Shown: positions 1-7,326 of the stretch, in pieces
How the letters are laid out: each line of letters opens with the position of its first letter
Position numbering within the stretch: position 1 is the first letter of the stretch
From: CAZKYP01 sp964556885
GTDB taxonomy: Bacteria > Planctomycetota > Phycisphaerae > Sedimentisphaerales > Anaerobacaceae
Direction of reading: 5' to 3'
DNA length: 27,744 nucleotides
NCBI GenBank assembly: GCA_964556885.1
Contig: CAZKYP010000017.1
Coordinates: 1-27,744 of the forward strand
The notes under the pieces: model-generated
What the model was told of the DNA's origin: nothing
Seen by the model: only the letters and a program-made list of their open reading frames with translations
The model's database searches: none
Position numbers and translations under genes: made by a program

Positions 1-1243
1 CATTTTTCGATATGTTCTGCCATTGCTCCTGCAATTGTACCTGACGCGTTTTAAGTAATTCCTCGGCGAATTCCAGGTCTTTCTGAGCCCTAATCATGTC
101 AGGATTATTGGGGGTAAGTATGCTGGTTTCAATCTGATGGCGAAGTGTTTTTACATTAAGATCCAGTCTTCGCCATTCAGGGTCTTCATAAAAATATCCT
201 GGTACGCTGTCTATTTCTACGGCGGAAAGAGCAGGAAAATCATCATTGTCACTGGTCTCGGCCTTTTGAACTAACTCATCAAGTTTTTTGCGTTCCCAAT
301 CCATAACCGCAATACTCTGCTGCAATTCGTTGAGACGAGCCTGTGTCTCATCCAGGCGAAGTCTCTTGCTGGAAATAAGTTCTTGAGGTGTTCCCGTACC
401 AAGTGATCTGCGAAGTTGTGCAATTATATTCTCCCGCCCGGAAATGTCACTTTCCAGAATATTTCTTTGGTCGATCAGTTGCCGATAAAGAGTATCCTCT
501 GTCTCATTGGATGCTTCACCTATGTATCTTATATACTGGTCTAAAACAACATCCACAATAACCCTGGCATCTTTGGGATTAGAGTCACTGAACGATACAT
601 CAATAATCTCCGTTCGTGGTCTCGGCCGGACTGAAATACCATCCCTTAATCTTTCTATCTGAACAATCGGACTTCCTCTTAGGCGATCAATTAAAGATTG
701 TTGAGGATTCTTGTACCACTGAGTCTCCTGGACTTGTTGCTGATCCAAAACACGCTGCAGAACCGTCAGGCTTCTCATAATGGAAACCTGAGTGTTCACG
801 AACGAATCGTATAAAGGAATCATGCCGTTATCTTCCGTACGAAAAACCAGACGGGGTATAATAGGCCGAACTCGCACCTCAGCCCTGGCTTGATATTGAG
901 GTACTATCTGTGTCCAGATAGCGGCAATCAATGGAGCGGACACTACAACAAAAACGGCCAATAATGTCCATTTGAAACGAAAGATCGAAGCTAAAAGTTC
1001 ACTCGCCGAAGGTGCAGCTTGTGCATACTGATTCGCTCCCCAGGGCCTCTCAGGTAAAAATGTTCTGCCCGTTGCCAGAACATGAACGTTGCTACAATGG
1101 TTGACCTCTGCTTCTTGTATCTGATTTCGAGCTTTGTCAACATCTTTGTCATTCCGTGCAATCGGATCCGAAGGACGCTGGAATCCATTCTGGCGTGCCT
1201 GGTTCTTTCCTAAGATCCCGTCATTTGATAGCTCTTCATTCAT
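1..1243 (-). CDS. Wzz/GumC-like polysaccharide chain-length / export protein, N-terminal part (runs off left edge)
   Basis: The reverse strand is open from an ATG at 1243 to the window edge, about 414 codons with no stop. The start is preceded by a GGTGA-type ribosome site. Seen: a hydrophilic N-terminal tail of about 90 residues, one strong membrane segment around residues 90-112 (WTLLAVFVVVSAPLIAAIW), then a periplasmic region of the Wzz type with 'QARAEVRVRP' just after the membrane and 'VDVVLDQYIRYIG' near residue 235. A long charged, coiled-coil-like stretch follows (about residues 240-410). Family knowledge: Wzz/GumC/BY-kinase adaptor proteins sit in the inner membrane and set polymer length or help export exopolysaccharide. 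Context agrees, since the two genes upstream on the same strand are sugar-lipid transferases. The C-terminal membrane segment and any fused tyrosine kinase domain lie outside the window, so the subtype is undecided. Confidence 0.85.
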   Translation of the reverse strand, partial: MNEELSNDGILGKNQARQNGFQRPSDPIARNDKDVDKARNQIQEAEVNHCSNVHVLATGRTFLPERPWGANQYAQAAPSASELLASIFRFKWTLLAVFVVVSAPLIAAIWTQIVPQYQARAEVRVRPIIPRLVFRTEDNGMIPLYDSFVNTQVSIMRSLTVLQRVLDQQQVQETQWYKNPQQSLIDRLRGSPIVQIERLRDGISVRPRPRTEIIDVSFSDSNPKDARVIVDVVLDQYIRYIGEASNETEDTLYRQLIDQRNILESDISGRENIIAQLRRSLGTGTPQELISSKRLRLDETQARLNELQQSIAVMDWERKKLDELVQKAETSDNDDFPALSAVEIDSVPGYFYEDPEWRRLDLNVKTLRHQIETSILTPNNPDMIRAQKDLEFAEELLKTRQVQLQEQWQNISKN

Positions 1244-1905
1244 CTGTTCACCACTTTTCACCACACAACGTTTGTTGAATGTTTATAGTAATTACGATTC
1301 ATAACGCCATCATCGACACATTTGGAATCTATCTTTGAAATTTTCAAATTTTCCATACATCCACATAAGTCCATTGTCATCGGTCCATGCGCAGACTCCG
1401 TCTCCGTAAGTTGCAGCAAAAAAAATAATCCTCTGCAAAATACACTCTTGTTCTCATTGTCACATTCTCAGTCAGTATGGAAGTCTCTTTTCTCCATCTG
1501 TAGATTTGTCGTCCTGTGACATCAAAATTTAAAAAACACACAACCAAGACCACTGGAAAAACCAGTATCCTGGAGATGGCTCTAAAACAAGCCATCAGCC
1601 AATGAGACATCAGTTTGATAAGATCTTTTTGCTTCACATAATTTACTGATTATTGGATATATCCATATACACTTGGTATATCACAGTCAAATATGGTGTC
1701 ATCACAATATTCTACTCGTCACATTCAGTCTGTAACTTTTAAGACGGTACACATTTTTTAATTAAAATAAGTAAATTTCAAAGTATTTAGTTCCGACAAA
1801 TAAAATATGCGTCCTATAACTTTTCTTACAAATTAGAGTTTTATGTAATCTTCCTAACAGTTACATCACGGGATAATTAATTTAAAATATGATTGTGTAA
1901 CTTAT
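1244..1905. other. AT-rich intergenic stretch without a convincing gene
   Basis: This is 662 bases between the Wzz-like gene and the glycosyltransferase, both on the minus strand. A GTG-started minus-strand ORF at 1377-1637 (86 codons) contains one hydrophobic segment but no recognisable family, and I do not call it. A 7 bp hairpin (GATGGCT...AGCCATC, about 1574-1595) and, on the minus strand, a small CCAG-GATA-CTGG hairpin followed by five T could end the glycosyltransferase transcript. Both stems are short. I see no clear promoter for the Wzz-like gene. Confidence 0.5.
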
Positions 1906-2703
1906 CTAAATCCACTCAATGGATGTGTCGGTGCCAAACAGTTTTCTACCAATGACGCGTAATAAAAAGTAAAAAAGAATTTTTTGGTTTGACAACCTTT
2001 TGCGAGGTTCCATTAAAAAGCGAAACAGAAACTCAGTACCGGTGGCACGGAAAAATTTTGGAGCTCTTTTGATGCTACCTGACGCGATATCGAAACTGCC
2101 CCCTACTCCCATGCAAAACTTCGAATTGATAGACTGTCGGTGACGCCATATCCAGTATTCCTGTTTCGGGGATCCCATTGCTACAAATAACAAATCTGCC
2201 CCACTGGCATTTATTTGCTCGACGACTTTGCTTGAATCCTCAAAATACCCATCCTGCCAACCAACTATCCTTAAGTTGGGATACATTCTTTTCAATCCTG
2301 AACGAGCGGCCGCGTTGGATTCGGCTGAGGCGCCCAGCAAATAGACACCCCAATTCTTCTTAGATGCCAGATTAAGAAGCCTGAAAAACAAATCGCATCC
2401 GGTAATCCGCTTAACACCTCGTCCATTAAGGATTCTGGAAGCAATCGAGACACCAACACCATCGCAAATGTTGACATCTGTCTGCCTTAATAGATCCCAC
2501 AATTCACGTTTATGCCAGGCGTTATAAATCTTAATGGGATTTATCGCGACGCAGAACGATTTCCGATTTGATTCAATCGTTTCTTCAATATATTCGAGTA
2601 CGCGATCATAAGTATCAAAAGGTACTACAGGCACCCCTGTTATACTAAGAGGGGTCGGTGCATATTCCGTGCCCCTTAAAGTCTGTGTGTTGGCAACTAT
2701 CAT
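1906..2703 (-). CDS. WecG/TagA/CpsF-family glycosyltransferase
   Basis: A 265-residue protein, normal length for the family. Seen: the catalytic-core motif NICDGVGVS near residue 78 (the Asp-Gly of the family's DGxG), GSPKQEYWIWRHR near residue 177, GVGGSFDIASG near residue 199, and a basic, hydrophobic C-terminus (FLMEPRKR...LFYFLLRVIGRKL) typical of membrane attachment. Family knowledge: these inverting enzymes move an N-acetylmannosamine-type sugar, or its uronic acid, onto an undecaprenyl-diphosphate-linked GlcNAc as the second step of polymer assembly. Start chosen at 2703 because GGAGGAG lies 7 bases upstream. The preceding WecA-like gene ends inside this gene in another frame (58 bp overlap), so the two are probably co-transcribed. 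The donor sugar cannot be read from sequence. Confidence 0.92.
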   Translation of the reverse strand: MIVANTQTLRGTEYAPTPLSITGVPVVPFDTYDRVLEYIEETIESNRKSFCVAINPIKIYNAWHKRELWDLLRQTDVNICDGVGVSIASRILNGRGVKRITGCDLFFRLLNLASKKNWGVYLLGASAESNAAARSGLKRMYPNLRIVGWQDGYFEDSSKVVEQINASGADLLFVAMGSPKQEYWIWRHRQSINSKFCMGVGGSFDIASGSIKRAPKFFRATGTEFLFRFLMEPRKRLSNQKILFYFLLRVIGRKLFGTDTSIEWI

Positions 2704-3922
2704 AACGAATCTCCTCCGTTTTTCTTAGATTTGAATCAGCATCTCGCACAGATATGCCAGCCAATTCTCTCATTTCATCATCCTGTTTCGGTGGCGGGAA
2801 CTCGTCTACAAGCCGGGCAAGAAACATGGCTTGCCGCCCGCTAAGTTCCAGATAACCATTCACCCAAATNNNNNNNNNNNNNNNNNNNNNNNNNNNNNNN
2901 NNNNNNNNNNNNNNNNNNNNNNNNNNNNNNNNNNNNNNNNNNNNNNNNNNNNNNNNNNNNNNNNNNNNNGATAGCATAAACAGCCCGATACTGGCATTTA
3001 TAGCGGTGATTGCATAAATAACTATAACCACGACGGGTTGACGTAAACCCATATCCAACAAGCGATGATGGAAATGATTCCGATCAGGAGCGAACATCGA
3101 ACGCCGCTCGAGTACCCGGCGACGTAAAACTACGAAACCGGTATCAAAAATCGGAACACCAAGCACAAGCAATGGAAGTGCTAATCCTACTAATGTTGAA
3201 GTTTTCGTCTGACATACAATGCTGCTGGCTCCGATCATAAAACCGAGAAACATGGAGCCCCCGTCTCCCATGAAAATCTTGGCTGGATGGAAATTAAAGA
3301 ACAGAAAGCCTGTTACACCTCCAAGCAGCGCTAACATCAATATCATCATCGCTACCTGATTTTCAAAGAAAGCCAAAATTGCAATTGTTCCGCATACAAT
3401 TACTGCTATTCCGGCAGCAAGACCATCCAGGCCGTCAATCAGGTTCATGCATACCGTAATCAGTGTTATCCAAAAAACTGTAAGAGGCCACGCTGCCCAC
3501 CCAGTCTCAATTTCAAACCATTTTCCCACGGAAAATGAATTTAATTTTGCTCCTGAAGCACAGATTGCCAGTGATGCAACTATGAGACACAATAGCTTGA
3601 TATAGCCTCGTATAGAATACAAATCATCTATAAAACCAACTATGAAAATGAATGCTGCGGCTACCAGTAAAACGAGATATTCAGTCTTTGCCTCCAGGAA
3701 AGATTTACTAATGTCATTATTAAGAAAAAACATCGTTAGAACAACAGCAAATGTCGGTATCATAAAAGCAATTCCACCTATACGTGGTATGGGGATTTTG
3801 TGCACTTTACGAGGATCTGGAACATCAACCAAACTGTATCTCTTAGCCAGTCTCGAAACAATCGGCACAAGAATTATTGCCATTAGGGCCGTACCAAAAT
3901 ATACGATCAAATATGTTTTCAT
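2645..3922 (-). CDS. WecA/MraY-type undecaprenyl-phosphate sugar-1-phosphate transferase (interrupted by an N gap)
   Basis: A polytopic membrane protein with the family signatures in order: FIDDLYSIRG near residue 97, NLIDGLDGLAAG near 159, FMGDGGSMFLGF near 214, and HFHHRLLDMG near 280 (the HxHH-type sugar-recognition loop of the WecA branch). About ten hydrophobic segments lie between them. Known role: transfer of GlcNAc-1-phosphate, or a similar sugar phosphate, from UDP-sugar to undecaprenyl phosphate, which starts lipid-linked polymer synthesis at the inner membrane. One hundred N (2870-2969) fall after the catalytic core, so the last 75 or so residues (from IWVNGYLEL) are in frame only if the gap length is right. 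The start at 3922 follows an unusual seven-G Shine-Dalgarno. It probably heads an operon with the downstream glycosyltransferase and Wzz-like gene. Confidence 0.9.
   Translation of the reverse strand: MKTYLIVYFGTALMAIILVPIVSRLAKRYSLVDVPDPRKVHKIPIPRIGGIAFMIPTFAVVLTMFFLNNDISKSFLEAKTEYLVLLVAAAFIFIVGFIDDLYSIRGYIKLLCLIVASLAICASGAKLNSFSVGKWFEIETGWAAWPLTVFWITLITVCMNLIDGLDGLAAGIAVIVCGTIAILAFFENQVAMMILMLALLGGVTGFLFFNFHPAKIFMGDGGSMFLGFMIGASSIVCQTKTSTLVGLALPLLVLGVPIFDTGFVVLRRRVLERRSMFAPDRNHFHHRLLDMGLRQPVVVIVIYAITAINASIGLFMLXXXXXXXXXXXXXXXXXXXXXXXXXXXXXXXXXXIWVNGYLELSGRQAMFLARLVDEFPPPKQDDEMRELAGISVRDADSNLRKTEEIRYDSCQHTDFKGHGICTDPS
2870..2969. other. Assembly gap of 100 N
   Basis: Exactly 100 N, the usual placeholder for a gap of unknown size. 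It lies inside the 3' part of the WecA-like gene. The true reading frame and length of that gene's C-terminus are therefore not established. Confidence 0.99.
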
Positions 3923-3928
3923 TTTCAG

Positions 3929-3936
3929 CCCCCCCT
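3929..3936 (-). promoter_or_regulatory. Shine-Dalgarno of the WecA-like gene made of a G7 homopolymer
   Basis: On the minus strand the sequence AGGGGGGG lies 6 bases before the ATG at 3922. It is both the only plausible ribosome site and a mononucleotide run. A second run of eight G (4059-4066, same strand) lies about 130 bases further upstream. Homopolymers in such positions can vary in length by slippage, but nothing here shows that they do. Confidence 0.55.
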
Positions 3937-3939
3937 AAT

Positions 3940-4808
3940 GAATCTTCTTTCAACCGGTTAAATGATATTTTCAACTACCTGGATTTACGTTTATGAATAA
4001 GCGCAACTCAATTTATAAAGAACTCTTAAATTCCTATTATCAATGGTCAATATACATTCCCCCCCCAGGAGTTGCTTGGATACAAGTTTTCACTACTTCC
4101 TTCGAAGCGACAACCTGTATCTTTTCTTAAAAATCTATTAAGACAGCGGTAGTTTATCTTTAACGAAGTTCTTTTTTTATATGGTGCCGGCCTCCCCCAA
4201 TTCCTTTGCCATGCTAATTTTTGCAATGGAATTGCGCACATGGCACACACTAAAAAACAAAAAAACACTTACTTTTTTCAAACACCAAACTTAAATGACG
4301 CCTCCCTGCTCTTTAGAGGTGATAATTCATTACTAAGAGGAATGTTTCACCACCACAATTCCATTCGATGCATTATACCAAAATCATTTTTAAAATGCAA
4401 CACTAAAATTACACATATTCTCTAATGCCCCCATTTGCACGACTAAATAGGCTATTTGGCTAATATATTTAAAATAACGTGGGTTTTTGTTCAAAATGAT
4501 GGTGGAAATATCATTTTTTATATAACAATTATATCGGCAGGTGGGATATTTTAAATATCATACACGTGTTCGCTGGAGTGAATTACAAATAAACCATAAC
4601 GTTATGATTACCCTCTCGGTCCAAAAAAGTACTATTAATGCTTACCGTTGGCCAAACAACTCCTGCTATTAGTAATTAATTACTTACCGTCATTGGAGAA
4701 GGAAGTAAACGCTACAGTTACATGTTAAAATCCTAACTATAACTGCTGCTACTTGTTCTTTCACAGTACACAAATGCTCAGTGCGAGTTGAGAAAATACA
4801 CCCAAGAT
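3940..4808. other. AT-rich intergenic region, no gene recognised
   Basis: About 870 bases between the WecA-like gene and the gspM-like fragment. Short ORFs in it lack family features and plausible ribosome sites. Visible structure: the eight-C run at 4059-4066; a perfect 14 bp palindrome AGTAATTAATTACT at 4671-4684; and the octamer CTTACCGT twice (about 4641 and 4683). This is presumably the upstream regulatory region of the polysaccharide operon, but no promoter close to consensus could be defined for it. Confidence 0.45.
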
Positions 4809-5036
4809 TTAGTTTTGTATCGGCTCAAGATTACGAATTTCGATGGTGGAATCCAGCTGATTCGTATTTGTGAGATTCTTTTTAATGTAAAGGCTTTGGG
4901 TTCCCACCAAGGCCTTTGATGACTGTATCTTACAGAGAAAATCGACAAGCTGACGAAGCGTCAGATTTTCCATCTTTATTTCCACGATTGTTTCGTGGTA
5001 GTTAGTNNNNNNNNNNTCGAGCTGTGAAACTACCTG
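4809..5036 (-). pseudogene. Inverted partial copy of gspM (C-terminal half)
   Basis: The minus strand encodes a C-terminal GspM fragment (VVSQL...TNYHETIVEIKMENLTLRQL...) that matches the GspM at 16232-16774 almost residue for residue. By eye, the roughly 180 bases from ACTAACTACC onward differ at about 11 positions (about 94% identity). Similarity fades upstream of about 5036. The open frame continues to an ATG at 5075, but those residues do not match GspM and there is no membrane anchor. A 10 N gap (5007-5016) sits inside the repeat. Joining the flanks suggests only one base is really missing compared with the intact gene, so the frame is kept. It stops at TAA after ...IEIRNLEPIQN. It is either a relic of a second secretion locus or duplication, or an assembly artefact at a repeat. 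Not expected to be functional. Confidence 0.8.
5007..5016. other. Assembly gap of 10 N inside the gspM-like repeat
   Basis: Ten N interrupt the minus-strand gspM copy. The flanks read ...CTCGA / ACTAAC..., and the intact gspM has CTCGAAACTAAC at this point. The real gap is therefore probably about one base, or the contigs were joined through the repeat itself. Confidence 0.95.
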
Positions 5037-5075
5037 ACCTTCGTCCACACTGAGGTCTCTGACATACAGACACAT

Positions 5076-5327
5076 AAGAAATTTCTTTAAATGAACATTA
5101 TTCTCCGATTATTTTTTTGTGTTTGTCTATATAATATCGGACTTTGCTTTGCGTAAGTCTCAAATATGAAAAAAGTTAAATTAATTTTAAAAAAACGGTA
5201 ATAGCATTTGTTATACTTTATAGGGTACTGTATTGGAGATTGTTTAATTAGAGATAAATAAGTACCGATATTATAGCTATTCAGAATGGTTATCGTGATG
5301 GTAATTCAGAAGAAATTGTGAAGTTAC
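5076..5327. other. AT-rich leader upstream of the CPBP protease gene
   Basis: No gene seen. Several A/T-rich hexamers (for example TATACT near 5212 and TATTAT near 5268) could be -10 elements, but none has a convincing -35 at 16-18 bases. No promoter is called. Confidence 0.4.
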
Positions 5328-6116
5328 ATGAAATCGGATGTGGCGCAATATTACAAGAAGAGCATGATAAAGATTGACTATCAACCTGTTAAACAAGGTA
5401 TTAAAAAATCAATGCCGCCCGTCGAGTCAGCCCCATTTGTGGATGACAGATCAAGGAGATTTGATACTTCCTTGCTTATAGAGACTACCTCAGTAATGAT
5501 TGTAGCAGTTTTAGCAATTAAGGTCTTTGGTATAAACTCGGCTCTGAGGGCTTCATGGCTAACAATTCCAGGTATTTTGTTAATTGTTGCATTAATTCCA
5601 ACAGTAATTAAAAGACGTGAGTTTCCCAGGTTTGGTCTTAATATCAGGCATATAAGGGAATCGCTCATCGTTCTTGGCTGGACTTGTGTTGCGCTTTTAC
5701 CGCTGACTTTCTTTGGTTTGTGGTTACTGGTGTCCTTCGGATTCGAATTACCTTTGCGGCCTGTAATGCCGCAGGGACAGTCATGGATTCATTGGTTATT
5801 TTATCAGTTTATGTATATCGCGTTGGCAGAAGAAGTATTTTTCAGGGGTTATGTGCAAAACAATATCCTTAGGTTAACATATCCAGTAATGGGCAATCTA
5901 CCCGTATTCCAGCAATGGATAAGCATATTAATATCGGCCGCTTTTTTTGCAGTTGTTCATATCATAGCAAAGGGCCAGATGATATCGGCCCTAACATTTT
6001 TGCCGGGTTTAGTCCTTGGCTGGCTGTTTATTCGGACCGGGTCGCTAATAGCACCAATTTTATTCCACGGATTAGCTAATTCCTGCTATCTTATAATGGC
6101 AGCCATGCTTATATAG
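5328..6116 (+). CDS. CPBP-family intramembrane metalloprotease (CAAX protease-like)
   Basis: A 262-residue polytopic membrane protein with the three conserved CPBP/Abi motifs: AEEVFFRGYV near residue 167 (the EExxxR glutamates and arginine), FFAVVHI near residue 205 (conserved His), and LFHGLANSC near residue 244 (His and Asn of motif 3). About six hydrophobic segments surround them. Family knowledge: these glutamate-dependent proteases cleave within or near membranes. Bacterial members are linked to bacteriocin self-immunity, membrane-protein processing or signalling, and their substrates are rarely known. The start is uncertain: ATG 5328 has only a weak purine-rich leader, and ATG 5364, preceded by AAGAAGAG, is a good alternative that removes 12 residues. 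The gene lies just upstream of the secretion operon on the same strand, but a separate promoter separates them, so a functional tie is only suggestive. Confidence 0.87.
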   Translation: MKSDVAQYYKKSMIKIDYQPVKQGIKKSMPPVESAPFVDDRSRRFDTSLLIETTSVMIVAVLAIKVFGINSALRASWLTIPGILLIVALIPTVIKRREFPRFGLNIRHIRESLIVLGWTCVALLPLTFFGLWLLVSFGFELPLRPVMPQGQSWIHWLFYQFMYIALAEEVFFRGYVQNNILRLTYPVMGNLPVFQQWISILISAAFFAVVHIIAKGQMISALTFLPGLVLGWLFIRTGSLIAPILFHGLANSCYLIMAAMLI

Positions 6117-6241
6117 GTGCATGATTCGACCGATAAATTCAATACCGAACCAAAGGCTGTATAATCCCGTATAAAAGCTTGTTTTATTGTTTTAATCAAT
6201 GTTCCGGACATGTGTAATGAACTAAATCAGAGTTTTTACTC

Positions 6242-6270
6242 TTGACATACACATCAGATTTCAGTATATA
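6242..6270 (+). promoter_or_regulatory. sigma70-type promoter of the type II secretion operon
   Basis: A perfect -35 TTGACA (6242-6247), a 17 base spacer and a -10 TATATA (6265-6270) lie in the 290 base gap between the protease gene and gspC. The predicted start near 6277 would give an untranslated leader of about 130 bases. It is the best promoter match noticed in the window and faces the gsp genes, which suggests a mostly housekeeping-driven operon. Confidence 0.7.
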
Positions 6271-6410
6271 TAGTAAATATGGGAGAAAAGGGTAACATCG
6301 AAATTTAATGAATAATTACCGAAGTAAGAGTATCTCGTAAATGCATGATGGCAATAAGCCGACAATTTCTTAACCGAAAAAGGTATATTTAGATAAAGAA
6401 AAGTGGCAAA

Positions 6411-7298
6411 ATGTATAAATATAAAGCTTTATTAATTATCAAATTAACACTGGTTTTGGTCCTGGGTTATGTAGTCATCAGAACGCTGCTGATGCAAAAG
6501 CATATAAGTGAAATCCACATGCCGAACTCAGCAGTTGGAACAAAAAATATAACCGATGTTGAAACTGCAAGTTCCCCGCATACCTCGTTTCAAGATTACT
6601 CACTTATTGCTAAGCAAGATATATTTGGCAACTCCGCTACATCATTGAATATAGACAAGCCCTCACAGGATGATAATGGTACCAGCCAAGTAATATCTAC
6701 CGAGGAGGAACTCGGTATAGCACTGCTTGGCACTGTGGCAGGCGATCCGGAGATTTCCCGGGCAATCATAAAGGATCTTGAAAGTAATGTACTCAGCCTA
6801 TGCAAAACCGGCGATAAGGTCGCCACTGCCAGTATCGAGAGCATCGAGAAAGATGCCGTGGTATTAATTCATCATGGCCAAAAAAAGGTATTGAATCTGG
6901 GTAACAGAGAATACAATAGTCATGACACTGACAACACTAAAACAGCTTTAGCAAAAAAAGCCACCCGAGTAGTTGAGTCTAATCCACCAGTTAAATCTCA
7001 TACTACTTTTATAGATAATCTTAGAAATACGGCGATAATGTTACCGAAGGCGGTTATCAAACCTTATGCTATCAACGACCAAGTAGAAGGACTCAAAATA
7101 ACAGGTTTGGAGAATATAAAGGAGGCAGGAAACATTGGCTTAAAAAACGGTGACGTCATCCGAACTGTTAATGGACATCGATTGGTCGACAAGCAGAAGG
7201 CCTACCAGATTTCCATGAAAGCCAGGACACAGGCAACTTTAAATGTTGAACTGTTGCGGAACAACAATATCAAGACATTCTCATTTTCATTAAGGTGA
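6411..7298 (+). CDS. gspC: Type II secretion system inner-membrane linker GspC
   Basis: A 295-residue bitopic protein. Seen: a short cytoplasmic N-terminus, one membrane segment (about residues 6-25), a linker, a homology-region domain around residues 100-163 with the pattern LLGTVAGDPEISRAIIKD and a closing KVLNL, then a C-terminal PDZ-like domain from about residue 222 (GLKNGDVIRTVNG). This is the complete GspC plan. Known role: GspC links the inner-membrane platform (GspL/M) to the N0 domain of the secretin GspD and helps select substrates. It is the first gene of the operon and ends 28 bases before gspD. The ribosome site (AAGAAAAGTGG upstream of ATG 6411) is modest. Confidence 0.88.
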   Translation: MYKYKALLIIKLTLVLVLGYVVIRTLLMQKHISEIHMPNSAVGTKNITDVETASSPHTSFQDYSLIAKQDIFGNSATSLNIDKPSQDDNGTSQVISTEEELGIALLGTVAGDPEISRAIIKDLESNVLSLCKTGDKVATASIESIEKDAVVLIHHGQKKVLNLGNREYNSHDTDNTKTALAKKATRVVESNPPVKSHTTFIDNLRNTAIMLPKAVIKPYAINDQVEGLKITGLENIKEAGNIGLKNGDVIRTVNGHRLVDKQKAYQISMKARTQATLNVELLRNNNIKTFSFSLR

Positions 7299-7326
7299 GT
7301 ACTCAGGAAAATAAAAAGCTATTTAT

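Noticed and set aside
991..1188. A 65-codon minus-strand ORF
   Set aside because: It lies in another frame inside the open Wzz/GumC-like gene, whose translation is clearly the meaningful one.
1377..1637. An 86-codon minus-strand ORF with one hydrophobic segment
   Set aside because: It has a GTG start without a ribosome site, no family resemblance, an AT-rich context and hairpins inside it. It is better treated as intergenic.
4206..4226. A sigma54-like TGCCATG...TTTTTGC sequence upstream of the polysaccharide operon
   Set aside because: The spacing between the two conserved dinucleotides is wrong, the first GG is absent and it points away from the operon.
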